Assembly: GCF_004366595.1 (NCBI RefSeq)
Contig: NZ_SORE01000024.1
Coordinates: 1 to 64,000, forward strand
Direction: 5' to 3'
From: Paraburkholderia rhizosphaerae
GTDB lineage: Bacteria; Pseudomonadota; Gammaproteobacteria; Burkholderiales; Burkholderiaceae
DNA: 64,000 bases
In this document: positions 8,595 through 17,264 of the stretch, in pieces
How the letters are laid out: each line of letters opens with the position of its first letter
Position numbering within the stretch: position 1 is the stretch's first letter
Translations under genes and position numbers: made by a program
Notes under the pieces: model-generated
The model's input: the letters and a program-made list of their open reading frames with translations, nothing else
Told to the model about the DNA's origin: nothing
Database searches by the model: none

Positions 8595-9572
8595 ATGGTC
8601 CTATCCAAACGCAAGCGCGTTTTTGTCGCGGGGCACCGCGGCATGGTCGGCTCGGCCATCGTGCGTCGGCTCGAGGCTGACGGCAACGTCGACGTGGTCA
8701 AGCGCAGCTCGTCGGAACTCGATCTGACGAACCAGTCGGCGGTGCGCGACTTCTTCAGCACGCAGCGCATCGACCATGTGTACGTGGCCGCGGCGCGCGT
8801 CGGCGGCATTCATGCGAACGATACCTATCCGGGCCAATTCATCTACCGCAACCTGATGATCGAATCCAATGTGATTCACCAGGCTGCGCAGACGGGTATC
8901 GAACACCTGTTGTTCCTCGGCTCGTCGTGCATCTATCCGAAGCACGCACCGCAGCCGATCGTCGAAGAGGCGCTGCTGACCGGCCCGCTCGAGGAAACCA
9001 ATGAGCCGTACGCGCTCGCGAAAATCGCGGGGATCAAGCTGTGCGAGTCGTATAACCGCCAGTACGGCGTCGACTACCGCAGCCTGATGCCGACCAACCT
9101 GTATGGGCCGGGCGACAACTACCATCCGACCAAAAGCCACGTGATTCCCGCGCTGATCCGCCGCTTCCACGAGGCGAAGGAAAGCGGCGCGGAAAGCACG
9201 GTGATGTGGGGCACCGGGCAAGTGCGCCGTGAGTTCCTGCATGTCGACGATCTCGCGGCGGCCTGCGTGCTCGCGATGAATGTGCCGAAGAACGTTTACT
9301 ACTCGGTCGCATCGCCGCGCTGCTCGCATCTGAACGTCGGCTCGTCGACGGACTTCACCGTGCTCGAGATCGCGCAGATGGTGGCGCGCGTGGTCGGCTA
9401 CACGGGCCGCATCGAGCACGATCTGTCGAAGCCGGACGGTACGCCGCGCAAGCTGATGAGCAGCGAGCGGCTGGCTTCGCTCGGCTGGGAGCCGCGGATC
9501 GGTCTTGAGGAAGGGCTGCGTGGCGCGTACGAGGCCTTTCTCGAGTCCGAGGCATTGGCAGTCGCGGCATGA
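8595..9572 (+). CDS. fcl: GDP-L-fucose synthase
   Basis: A protein of 325 residues: NADP loop VAGHRGMVGSAI at the N-terminus, catalytic serine/cysteine motif LGSSCIYPK, and the YxxxK pair in NEPYALAKIAG. The RREFLHVDDLA segment is typical of the family. It epimerises and reduces the Gmd product to GDP-L-fucose. A GGAGTAAGG ribosome site precedes the start, and its last codons overlap the acetyltransferase start (ATGA). Presence of this enzyme rather than a GDP-rhamnose reductase indicates an L-fucose-containing polymer. Confidence 0.95.
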   Translation: MVLSKRKRVFVAGHRGMVGSAIVRRLEADGNVDVVKRSSSELDLTNQSAVRDFFSTQRIDHVYVAAARVGGIHANDTYPGQFIYRNLMIESNVIHQAAQTGIEHLLFLGSSCIYPKHAPQPIVEEALLTGPLEETNEPYALAKIAGIKLCESYNRQYGVDYRSLMPTNLYGPGDNYHPTKSHVIPALIRRFHEAKESGAESTVMWGTGQVRREFLHVDDLAAACVLAMNVPKNVYYSVASPRCSHLNVGSSTDFTVLEIAQMVARVVGYTGRIEHDLSKPDGTPRKLMSSERLASLGWEPRIGLEEGLRGAYEAFLESEALAVAA

Positions 9573-10246
9573 GCGCACGGGGACAGGCGGCGGAACGCGG
9601 CGGCAACATGCGTGCCGCGCCCGCGTTGCGCGGCGCTGCGCACGCGCCGCCTCCGCCGGCGGGTGGCGATGTGGAGGCGATCACGGAACCCGGTCGCTAT
9701 CAGGACCTGTCTCTGTTCAAGGTGCCGGCCGGCTTCCGCGGCCGGCCGGGCTGGTATGTGCAACTCTGGTGGGTCGTGCAGGCGCTGCTGTTCCGGCCTT
9801 CGCCGCAAATCGCCTACGGCTGGCGGCGCATGCTGCTGCGTTGCTTCGGCGCGCAGGTCGGCGTCGGCGCAATCATCCGGCCGACGGTGCGCGTGACTTA
9901 TCCGTGGAAAGTGACGATCGGCGATCACGCATGGATCGGCGACGACGTCACGCTGTATTCGCTCGGACCGATCGATATCGGCGCGCATTCGGTCGTTTCG
10001 CAGAAGTCGTATATCTGCGCGGGCGACCATGACTACCAGACCGTCGACTTCGCGATTCGCGGCCGGCCGGTTCGGATCGGCACGCAGGTTTGGGTCGCAT
10101 CGGATGTGTTTATCGCGCCGGGTGTGACGATCGCCGATGGTGTGGTGGTGGGCGCGCGCAGCACGGTGATCCGCTCGTTGCAGAAAGGGTTTGTGTACGT
10201 CGGCAACCCGGCGCGCGCGGTGAAGCCGCGCGACGCGAATGGATGA
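9569..10246 (+). CDS. wcaF: Putative colanic-acid-type O-acetyltransferase (WcaF-like)
   Basis: A protein of 225 residues. After a 45-residue Ala/Gly/Pro-rich N-terminal extension, the protein shows the left-handed beta-helix hexapeptide pattern (IRPTVRVTYPWKVTIGDHA, then IDIGAHSVVSQKSYICAGDHD). WcaF relatives transfer acetyl groups to a sugar of the lipid-linked repeat in the cytoplasm. It overlaps fcl by four bases, so translation is coupled. The real start could be an internal methionine, since the extension has low complexity. Confidence 0.8.
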   Translation: MSARGQAAERGGNMRAAPALRGAAHAPPPPAGGDVEAITEPGRYQDLSLFKVPAGFRGRPGWYVQLWWVVQALLFRPSPQIAYGWRRMLLRCFGAQVGVGAIIRPTVRVTYPWKVTIGDHAWIGDDVTLYSLGPIDIGAHSVVSQKSYICAGDHDYQTVDFAIRGRPVRIGTQVWVASDVFIAPGVTIADGVVVGARSTVIRSLQKGFVYVGNPARAVKPRDANG

Positions 10247-10253
10247 GAGAGGT

Positions 10254-10811
10254 TTAGCGATAGTCCGTCGCGCCGAACTTGTAGTTATCCGTCGGCGCGA
10301 CCGCATCGCGTGATTTATAGATCGCATCTGCATTACGTCCGGTGGCTTCCGCGCCGTACGTGTAGTCGTAGATGCTGTGTCCCGACGAGCCTGCGGATGC
10401 TTCACTTGCCGGCTTGAGCTTCAACTTCGGCACCTTGTGGCCCGTCGATCCGATGCGCGAACCCGACGCTCCTGCCCGGCTGCCTGCAAGACCACCGCTG
10501 CCCGCGCCGCCACCCCCACCGAATCCCTTCATCGAACTACCGGAACTGCGCTGCCCGATTCCACCGGACGCACCACCGAAGCTGCTGCTGCCGTGCGACG
10601 ACAGCCCCGCACCGCCAGAAGAACCCATACCCGGCGAAGCAGAAGACATCCCCCCCATACCCGTCACACCGCTCTTATGGTTTTGACCACCGCTCATGCT
10701 TTGCGCAATCGCAGTCACCGGCACGAGTGATACCCAGGCAGCCGCCGTACAAGCGAACCCGACACCGGAAATCGCAGCCAGCGTGGTTCGAAGCGTTATC
10801 GCTTTCATCAT
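10254..10811 (-). CDS. Gly/Ser-rich exported protein of unknown function, last gene of the EPS operon
   Basis: A protein of 185 residues. A signal peptide (residues 1-36, cleavage near AIAQS) is followed by about 100 residues dominated by Gly, Ser and Met, then a more ordered tail with Tyr-rich SIYDYTYGAEATGRNADAIY. No family is recognised. Its ATG overlaps the TAA of the upstream glycosyltransferase (TAATG), so it is translationally coupled to and ends the twelve-gene EPS operon. A role as a matrix protein or export accessory is inference from this position. Confidence 0.7.
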   Translation of the reverse strand: MMKAITLRTTLAAISGVGFACTAAAWVSLVPVTAIAQSMSGGQNHKSGVTGMGGMSSASPGMGSSGGAGLSSHGSSSFGGASGGIGQRSSGSSMKGFGGGGGAGSGGLAGSRAGASGSRIGSTGHKVPKLKLKPASEASAGSSGHSIYDYTYGAEATGRNADAIYKSRDAVAPTDNYKFGATDYR

Positions 10812-12139
10812 TAGCGCTTCCTTGAAGAAGACACGAGGCTCACGCTGCTCACCAGATGTCGCGCGGCGGTCTCGATCCGGAAATGACGTTCATAGCAGGC
10901 AAGCGCGGTATCGCGCATCGCATCGCGTGCATCGGCCGTCGTGTCGAGCGCCCAGCGCCGCAGCGCGTCGGCCACGCTTTCACGCGTATCGTCGCAAACC
11001 CAGCCACCACCCGACGCTTCGATCTCGCGCCAGATATTGACCTTGTTCGTGATGATCACCGGCGTACGCGACGCCATCGCCTCGACGACCGCGATGCCGA
11101 AATTCTCCTGATGCGACGGCAGCACGAACACTTCGGCCGTGCGCAGTGCGCTCCACTTGAGCGCGCCGCCCAGCATGCCAGTCCACACGATGCGCTCAGC
11201 AATACCACGCGACGCCGCGAGGCTCTTCAGCCGCTCGAGCAACGCGGGTTCGCCGGGCCCCGCGATCGCGAGGCACAGATCGCGATCAAGCGCCGCGACA
11301 TCGGCGAACGCATCGATCAGCAAGTCGCATCCCTTCTTCTCGTGGATACGCGACAGAAACAGCATCACGCGCTTGTTCCGTACCTCGGGAAACGCGTCGC
11401 TAAACGCATGCGCCGGGACTTCGTCGTCATTGGGTACCGAGTCGATGCCAAAGCCGTTAACCGCGAGCCGGTGCCTTTGACCCAGAAACGGCCGGCGCGC
11501 AAGCTCGAGCTCGGTCTCGCACGTGAACAGCACACGGTCGGCGCGATTGAACACCCACTGTTCAAGCAGAGCCCAGTAAATGCGCTTCTTCAGGTGCTTT
11601 TTCGGGTAGGTGTACTGGAACCATGGGTCGAGCATTCCGTGCGGGAACACGAACAACGGCGTACGCGAACCGATCACACCGGACCACGCCGCGAAGCTAT
11701 GAAACTGCCAGATGCCATGAACCACGAACGCATCGAAGCGCGCGCGATTCGCGCGCAGCCAGCGCACGAGCGGCAAACTCAAACCATAGAAACCGCGGCC
11801 CGGTCCGAGGCGATGCACGGGCGCATCGACACGGTCGAAAGCGGGACCATCTGGTGCATCGAGCGTCGCGACTTCGCTCGTGCAGCCGAACGGCGTCATA
11901 TGCCGGACCAGTTGCACGACCGCTTCGGCGACGCCGCCCATGCGCGGATCGAGCGACGGCAAAATATGCAGCACGCGCAGCGGGTCGCGCGTTGCCGCTG
12001 CTGACGCAGTCGCAAGCGACGCGGCAGAAGTCAATGACGCCCCATGAGACAGGGACGCCCCGCGATACGGGCGCACGCCATCCGCATCGCCCATTTGACG
12101 CTGCCGGTCGTGCAGGGCCGGCGAATTGATTCGATTCAC
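10811..12139 (-). CDS. GT4-family glycosyltransferase
   Basis: A protein of 442 residues starting at GTG, chosen because GGAG lies eight bases upstream and the GTGA overlap with the preceding gene gives coupled translation; a longer frame would run deep into that gene. About 50 low-complexity residues precede the GT-B core (PLRVLHILPSLDPRMGGVAEAV). The C-terminal donor half has LFLSRIHEKKGCDLLIDAF and ENFGIAVVEAMASRTPVIIT, with the EX7E-type acidic pair. It probably adds one sugar of the EPS repeat at the cytoplasmic membrane. The sugar is unknown. Confidence 0.85.
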   Translation of the reverse strand: MNRINSPALHDRQRQMGDADGVRPYRGASLSHGASLTSAASLATASAAATRDPLRVLHILPSLDPRMGGVAEAVVQLVRHMTPFGCTSEVATLDAPDGPAFDRVDAPVHRLGPGRGFYGLSLPLVRWLRANRARFDAFVVHGIWQFHSFAAWSGVIGSRTPLFVFPHGMLDPWFQYTYPKKHLKKRIYWALLEQWVFNRADRVLFTCETELELARRPFLGQRHRLAVNGFGIDSVPNDDEVPAHAFSDAFPEVRNKRVMLFLSRIHEKKGCDLLIDAFADVAALDRDLCLAIAGPGEPALLERLKSLAASRGIAERIVWTGMLGGALKWSALRTAEVFVLPSHQENFGIAVVEAMASRTPVIITNKVNIWREIEASGGGWVCDDTRESVADALRRWALDTTADARDAMRDTALACYERHFRIETAARHLVSSVSLVSSSRKR

Positions 12140-13272
12140 AGATAGAACTCCTTCGGCCGCGGCGCATTGCCCACCCGGTGCCGGACGATCTGTTCGAAAT
12201 ACGAAGCGCCCGCATGCGCGGTCAATCGTTCGAGTGCCCATTTCCTGCGAGTCCGACGCGAGCGCGACGATAGCGCGCCGGTCCGTTCCAGATCGGTGAT
12301 CGCGGCCGCAATCGCTGAACTGTCGCCCGGGCGCACCACGCGCCCGTTGCGCGGACTGTCGAGCAGGATCGATGCGCCCGCGCAATTCGACGCGACGACC
12401 GCCGTGCCAGCCATCAACGCTTCGCTGACGACCGCGCCCCAGCCGTCGTCCTTGCTGATCGACGGCAGCACCAGCACATCGAAATCGGGCATGCGGCGCT
12501 GCACCTGTTCGATCGGCAGCACGCCGCAGAACTCGGTCTCGACACCGAACTCTTTAGCCTGCGCAACAAGGCGCTCGCGCAATTCGCCATCGCCAATCAA
12601 CGTAAGCCGCGCGCGCTGCCCGAGCTCGCGCATCGCCGGCAGCAGAAACTGCACGCCCTTCTTTTCGATCAACCGGCCGACGTACGCGATACGCAACTGC
12701 GCGGCGCTTTGGCGCGGCGTGTCGACCTCGGTCGCCGGTGGCGGCAGAAAATACGCAAACGGAAACACCCGCTCGCGCCGGTAGCCGACCGAACGGAACC
12801 ACGGCGGACCGTGCCGTCCGATCGCGAGCACGAACTGCACGTGGCGGCGCAGCGCGGCTTCGGTGATCCACGACTGCAGGTAGCGAACCGCGCCCGCGAC
12901 GCCCGCGTTATCGCGCGGCTCCGACATGATCGCGAACGCACGCCCGTCGCGCTGCACGATCGCGAGCGCGGTGGTCAGCGTGCGAAACCAGCGAACCCCC
13001 GAGAACACATGCAGGCAGCGCTCGCCGCCGCGTTGTATCAGCGCGGCGATCTCTTCATCGGACGGCGCGACGACGGTCGGCGGCAACGCGACCGAACCAT
13101 CGCCCCAGCCAAGCGCCTGGCGTGACTCGGGCACGCCCTCGTGCGCGACGCAGCTCACTTCGACAGCCGACCCGAAGCGCGCGGCGACCGCATTGATAAA
13201 CGCCGACTTATGCGGCGACACGCAGGGCTCCCAGAACACGATGCGCGAGTACGAAGTCGAGCGCGCGTTCAT
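12136..13272 (-). CDS. GT4-family glycosyltransferase
   Basis: A protein of 378 residues. It starts at MNARSTSYSRIVFWEP, overlapping the upstream acetyltransferase stop by ATGA. The C-terminal half reads IAYVGRLIEKKGVQFLLPAM, GDGELRERL and DDGWGAVVSEALMAGTAVVA, a GT4 nucleotide-sugar site. A much longer upstream frame exists only because it shadows the acetyltransferase. It acts on lipid-linked EPS intermediates in the cytoplasm. It sits between an acetyltransferase and another GT, with four-base overlaps on both sides. Confidence 0.85.
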   Translation of the reverse strand: MNARSTSYSRIVFWEPCVSPHKSAFINAVAARFGSAVEVSCVAHEGVPESRQALGWGDGSVALPPTVVAPSDEEIAALIQRGGERCLHVFSGVRWFRTLTTALAIVQRDGRAFAIMSEPRDNAGVAGAVRYLQSWITEAALRRHVQFVLAIGRHGPPWFRSVGYRRERVFPFAYFLPPPATEVDTPRQSAAQLRIAYVGRLIEKKGVQFLLPAMRELGQRARLTLIGDGELRERLVAQAKEFGVETEFCGVLPIEQVQRRMPDFDVLVLPSISKDDGWGAVVSEALMAGTAVVASNCAGASILLDSPRNGRVVRPGDSSAIAAAITDLERTGALSSRSRRTRRKWALERLTAHAGASYFEQIVRHRVGNAPRPKEFYL

Positions 13273-13784
13273 GTGAGCGCCCGCTTGATTGTCGCCGGAA
13301 TGCCGGCAAGCAGCGAGTCGGCCGGATAGTCTCCGGCCAGCACCATCGCACCGGCCGCGAGAATCGACGAGCGGCCGACCGACGTGCCGCCCAGCAGCAC
13401 CGAGCCCGTGCCGACCCAACTGCCGTCCGCGACCGTGATCGGCAGCGAATAGCCTTCGCCGGCCCGCCGGCGGTGGTCGCCGATCCGGTGCGAGCCGGTG
13501 TGAAAGATTACGCGCGGTGCGATATCGCAGCGCGCGCCGATCACGATGGCCGCATCCGGCGCGACGATAAACAGGGTGCCCAATCCGATCCAGGTGTCCT
13601 CGCCGATCGCGATGCGGCCACGGCCATAAAACTTGACGCCGCCGGTCACTTTGCCGCCGACCCCGATCTCGAAGCCGAGCGCATTGAGCAATGCGCGCTT
13701 GAACGTGAAGCAGCCGGTTGCCGGCAGAATCGCGAGCGCGAAGTTCGCGACCGGGTTGCGTAACGCGCCGAGGATGCGTTTCAT
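13269..13784 (-). CDS. Hexapeptide-repeat (left-handed beta-helix) acyltransferase
   Basis: A protein of 171 residues. Hexapeptide turns are visible from about residue 45 (GVKFYGRGRIAIGEDTWIG) to SWVGTGSVLLGGTSVGRSS, with the catalytic-type histidine in IFHTGSHRIG. This is the trimeric acetyl-CoA acyltransferase fold shared by WcaB, CysE-like and sugar O-acetyltransferases. It probably acetylates a sugar of the EPS repeat and is the second acetyltransferase of the locus. It overlaps its neighbours by four bases at both ends. Confidence 0.8.
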   Translation of the reverse strand: MKRILGALRNPVANFALAILPATGCFTFKRALLNALGFEIGVGGKVTGGVKFYGRGRIAIGEDTWIGLGTLFIVAPDAAIVIGARCDIAPRVIFHTGSHRIGDHRRRAGEGYSLPITVADGSWVGTGSVLLGGTSVGRSSILAAGAMVLAGDYPADSLLAGIPATIKRALT

Positions 13785-14977
13785 CTTGTGCTGAGCTCCG
13801 GGGTGACACCGAGGAATTCAACAAGCCGCCGGCCAACCGAGCGGCGGCTGCACTGCTCGACAATCCTGCGCTGGCCGGCGGCGGCAATCGGCGCATACCG
13901 CTTCGGATCGTCCGCGATCGCGGCGAACTGGTTCGCGAGCGTGGCTGCTTCCGCATCGGGCAAGATCGCCGCCGTATCGCGATCGAACAGCAGCGGGATA
14001 TCACTGATGTCCGTGGTCAGCACGAGCAGACCATGGCTCGCGAATTCGATGACTTTCGACGGGAACGTCGTCGCATTGAGCTCGCTATCCGGCAGCTTCA
14101 GCGACAGCCCGACATCGGCGCGCGCGAGGATCTTCTTGTACTCATCGGGACCGGTGTCCTGGCGCACGTCGAGCGTGAAGCCGGTCGGCTTGAGTTCTTG
14201 CGCGAGCGCGGTAAGCGCATCGCCGCCGCCGAAACCGGTGACGACAAAATGCGTGCGCGCGGCGAGTTCCGGGCGTGTGCGTGCAAGCGTGCGCAGCGCG
14301 GACGCAAACAGTTCGAGGCCGGTGCCGGTATTGATCGAGCCGCCATAGAGAAACGTCACGCGCGCGCCGAACGCCGGGCGTCCCGGCTCGATATCGGGCG
14401 ACACGCCGTTGACCACGCACGCGTCGTCAATCTTCATCACGTCCGCGAGCTGCCGCGATACGACAATCGCCCGCGGGCTGCAGACGCGCGACATCAGCCG
14501 CAGGCTGAACCGGTTCATATAGCCACGCAGGTTTTTTTCGTCGCCGCGCGGGCCGTCCTCGAGATCCATCACGACCTTGTCGCGGCCCAGCCGCCAGCGC
14601 AGGAAGCTCGCGACCGGCACATACTCGGGAAAGTAGTTATAGAACACCACGCCGTCGCCGCGCCGGATGTGCCGCATCGCGAAGGCCAGATACGCGAACG
14701 CGGCGAACACGCGGTTCAGCCCGCGCACGCTGATCGCCGGCAGATACGTGCACGCGAGTTGCTGGTCGCGGCACACGTAACTGCCAAAGTAACGCTGGCG
14801 CCGGCTCGCGGTGACGATCGGCGAACTGACGATCAGCGACGGGCTCGCCTGGCTGCGGACCCCGGCCGCCATTCCCATAACCTTGTTCGAGGCCGCGTTG
14901 ACAGGAAACGCCGTGCCATTGCGGTGGTTATAGCGGGACAGGACAACCGGCGCGAAGAAGAATTGGCGTGGGTTCAT
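13781..14977 (-). CDS. GT-B fold glycosyltransferase
   Basis: A protein of 398 residues. The donor half is recognisable: VTFLYGGSINTGTGLELFA, VTGFGGG, and the loop NATTFPSKVIEFASHGLLVL near residues 310-330, which replaces the usual GT4 EAMA motif. The acceptor half has FYNYFPEYVPVASFLRWRLG. It is a more divergent GT than its neighbours; family GT4-like is the best guess. It lies 55 bases after the polymerase gene and overlaps the acetyltransferase by four bases. Confidence 0.75.
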   Translation of the reverse strand: MNPRQFFFAPVVLSRYNHRNGTAFPVNAASNKVMGMAAGVRSQASPSLIVSSPIVTASRRQRYFGSYVCRDQQLACTYLPAISVRGLNRVFAAFAYLAFAMRHIRRGDGVVFYNYFPEYVPVASFLRWRLGRDKVVMDLEDGPRGDEKNLRGYMNRFSLRLMSRVCSPRAIVVSRQLADVMKIDDACVVNGVSPDIEPGRPAFGARVTFLYGGSINTGTGLELFASALRTLARTRPELAARTHFVVTGFGGGDALTALAQELKPTGFTLDVRQDTGPDEYKKILARADVGLSLKLPDSELNATTFPSKVIEFASHGLLVLTTDISDIPLLFDRDTAAILPDAEAATLANQFAAIADDPKRYAPIAAAGQRRIVEQCSRRSVGRRLVEFLGVTPELSTR

Positions 14978-15032
14978 GGGGTTCCAGAAAAATAGCGGGA
15001 CGAAGGATCGTCAGTGGCGCGCGATTTGCCTT

Positions 15033-16256
15033 TCATGCGAAGCGGCGCCGCGGCGCGATGATTCGCGTCAGCGTATGCGGGTCCGTCGTCGCGCGAACAT
15101 GCCGCGCGACGTGAATCGCGAAGATCGCCATCACGAGCTTGTCGAAGTCGAACGGCGCGCCGTTCTGGCAAAACAGCAGCATCAGGAACAACGCGCAGAT
15201 GCCGCCGCCCGCCGCGCGCAGAAACATCGCGAGCACCGCGAAGCCGAGCCAGCCGAACGCGAACAGTGTGTTGAACGCACCGTTCTGGAACGGTGCATCC
15301 TCGAAGCGATGGACCATGCCGACGCGGATGAAGTATTCGAGCGACACCGTCTGCGGCACGCCGAACGGCATCTCCCACAACACGTGGTTCAGCACCTCGA
15401 ACGGCTGGAACACGCGCAAGCCCGCCGACACGTCATTACCCGACAGAATCCGCTCGATCCGGCTCGGTTCGGCCGCGAAGATCGGCAGCGCGATGGTCGC
15501 GAGCCCAAGCGCCGCGAGACAGATCAGCACGCTCTTGTTGATATGCCGGTGATAGAACGCGAACATGATCGCCAGATTGGCAACCAGCCCGAACATCGTC
15601 TGCGAGACCACGCACGCGAGCACCGCCGACGCATTCGCAACGAGCCGCGGGCGGCCGCGCAGCATATGCAGACAGATGAAGTTCAGGAACAGGCTGATGC
15701 CGCCGAGATACGACGGCTCGGAAAAGCTCGCGGAAGGGCGGATTTTGAAGTCGTAGCCGTGTTCGCGCGCATGCTCGGCCCAGGCGGCCGCCAGCGACAC
15801 GTCGTTGCTGTTGATAAAGAACCTGGTCGGCACATAAAGCGAAATGCCCTTGCGGCCCGCGATGGATTGCAGCAGCGCCGCACCGGTCAGCGCGAGCAGC
15901 ATCAGCAGCGGCCACCAGCCGTTGAACTTCGCGATGTCGTGACGCGGCACACCGCTCATCCCCCACGCGAGCAGCAGCATGCCGACCGCAAGCCGCGCCT
16001 CGCGCTCCAGATTGGGTATCTCGGGCAGATAAATCGCGGTCCAGACCAGGCTCAGCGAGACCGCGATCACGATAACGCCGGTCGTCAGCGGCGTGATGCG
16101 CATGCGCATATGCCACGCGAGCGCGATAAACAGCAGCGCGGCCACCGACGCGAAATAGTTGAGCCCGAACTGCATCGCGGGCAGCAGCAGAATCAGCCCG
16201 TGCGCGAACGGGTTCGCACGCAAATCGGCGATCATGCGCAACGCGATGCGTTTCAT
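15033..16256 (-). CDS. wzy: O-antigen/EPS polymerase, Wzy type
   Basis: A protein of 407 residues, strongly hydrophobic, with about 11-12 predicted membrane segments and a large central loop holding few charged blocks (around FSEPSYLGGISLFLNFICLH). The start MKRIALRMIADL is preferred over a longer frame that begins inside the next gene. Wzy proteins join repeat units on the periplasmic face. They share little sequence, so the call rests on topology, length and position between two GTs in a locus with Wzx, Wzc and Wza. Subtle alternatives such as an O-antigen ligase fold cannot be excluded. Confidence 0.75.
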   Translation of the reverse strand: MKRIALRMIADLRANPFAHGLILLLPAMQFGLNYFASVAALLFIALAWHMRMRITPLTTGVIVIAVSLSLVWTAIYLPEIPNLEREARLAVGMLLLAWGMSGVPRHDIAKFNGWWPLLMLLALTGAALLQSIAGRKGISLYVPTRFFINSNDVSLAAAWAEHAREHGYDFKIRPSASFSEPSYLGGISLFLNFICLHMLRGRPRLVANASAVLACVVSQTMFGLVANLAIMFAFYHRHINKSVLICLAALGLATIALPIFAAEPSRIERILSGNDVSAGLRVFQPFEVLNHVLWEMPFGVPQTVSLEYFIRVGMVHRFEDAPFQNGAFNTLFAFGWLGFAVLAMFLRAAGGGICALFLMLLFCQNGAPFDFDKLVMAIFAIHVARHVRATTDPHTLTRIIAPRRRFA

Positions 16257-16290
16257 GGCGATACTCTGGTTGACCGATCGATGGCCGTTT

Positions 16291-17247
16291 TCATGCGGCG
16301 ACCTCGACCGTTTCGACGTGCCGCATGCCGAGCAGCCGGCCATACAGCGCCTTGCCGCCGCGCGCGCCAACCAGGCCGATCGCGAGCCAGAACGCAGTGC
16401 GCCGCGAACCGCGGTCGGCTATCAGCGCGCGCACGAAAAAATCGATCGCGGCGAAATAGCTGGAACCCAGCCGCGCCTTGCCGTTCGCGATCAGCGCGTC
16501 GACCTTGATGCGCCGCCGGAACACCGCGAAGTCGGTGCGCGTATTCATTTCGGCGCCCCACTTCTTCTCGATTGCGGCGAGCCCGGCCATACGCCGCTTC
16601 AGGTTCACGCTGGTGCGGTCGCCGCCGTGCTGCACGAAGGTCACCAGCGCGTCGTCGACATAGCCGAAGTCGCCGAACGCGAGGCAGCGCAGCCACATGT
16701 CGAAGTCCTGGAAGCTCGGCAGCGATTCGTCGAACAGGCCTGCGTCGACCAGCACGGCCTTCTTGACCAGCACGAGGCTGGTCGAAGTCGGGCACTCGCC
16801 GCCGAGCGCCTGCGTGCGCGTGAACACCGGTGCGCTCGGGCGGCAGCGCCGCGCGTGATTGAATTCGACATCGACGTCGATGTAATGGCACAGCGCAGCG
16901 ACATAGTTCGTCCGTTCGAGCAGCGCCACCTGCTCGCGGATCTTGCTCGGCATCCACAGATCGTCGTCGTCGAGAAACGCGATGCATTCGCCGCGCGCAC
17001 GCAGAATGCCGGTGTTGCGCGCGCCGCATGCGCCTTTGCTGCGCGTATTCGGAATCACGATCACGTTGTCGCCGAGGTCCGCGAGCGCGTCGCGGACCGC
17101 TTGCTGCTCGGCCGGTTCGGTGTTGTCGTCGACGACAATCACCTCGAGCGCCGGGTAGTCCTGCGCGAGCACGGCTTCGACGGCGCGGCGCACCATCGTC
17201 GAGCGGCGGTAGGTCGGGATCACGGCGGTCACCAGGGGCGAATTCAT
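16291..17247 (-). CDS. GT2-family glycosyltransferase
   Basis: A protein of 318 residues. Typical GT-A features are VTAVIPTYRRSTMVRRAVEAVL at the N-terminus, VIVVDDNTE, and the metal-binding aspartates in GECIAFLDDDDLW near residue 95. The later FQDFDMWLRCL motif is the acceptor-side catalytic-base region. It probably adds a beta-linked sugar of the EPS repeat. A GTGAGGA ribosome site precedes the chosen start, 17 bases after the wzx stop. A far longer frame upstream is a shadow of wzx. Confidence 0.9.
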   Translation of the reverse strand: MNSPLVTAVIPTYRRSTMVRRAVEAVLAQDYPALEVIVVDDNTEPAEQQAVRDALADLGDNVIVIPNTRSKGACGARNTGILRARGECIAFLDDDDLWMPSKIREQVALLERTNYVAALCHYIDVDVEFNHARRCRPSAPVFTRTQALGGECPTSTSLVLVKKAVLVDAGLFDESLPSFQDFDMWLRCLAFGDFGYVDDALVTFVQHGGDRTSVNLKRRMAGLAAIEKKWGAEMNTRTDFAVFRRRIKVDALIANGKARLGSSYFAAIDFFVRALIADRGSRRTAFWLAIGLVGARGGKALYGRLLGMRHVETVEVAA

Positions 17248-17264
17248 CGATAAGTCCTCACGGT

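Noticed and set aside
12140..12385. N-terminal extension of the leftward glycosyltransferase
   Set aside because: It would overlap the upstream GT by about 80 codons; the GTG at 12139 has a ribosome site and a GTGA overlap.
13718..14995. Plus-strand open frame of over 400 codons opposite an EPS glycosyltransferase
   Set aside because: Shadow of the minus-strand gene, which has clear GT-B motifs and coupled overlaps.
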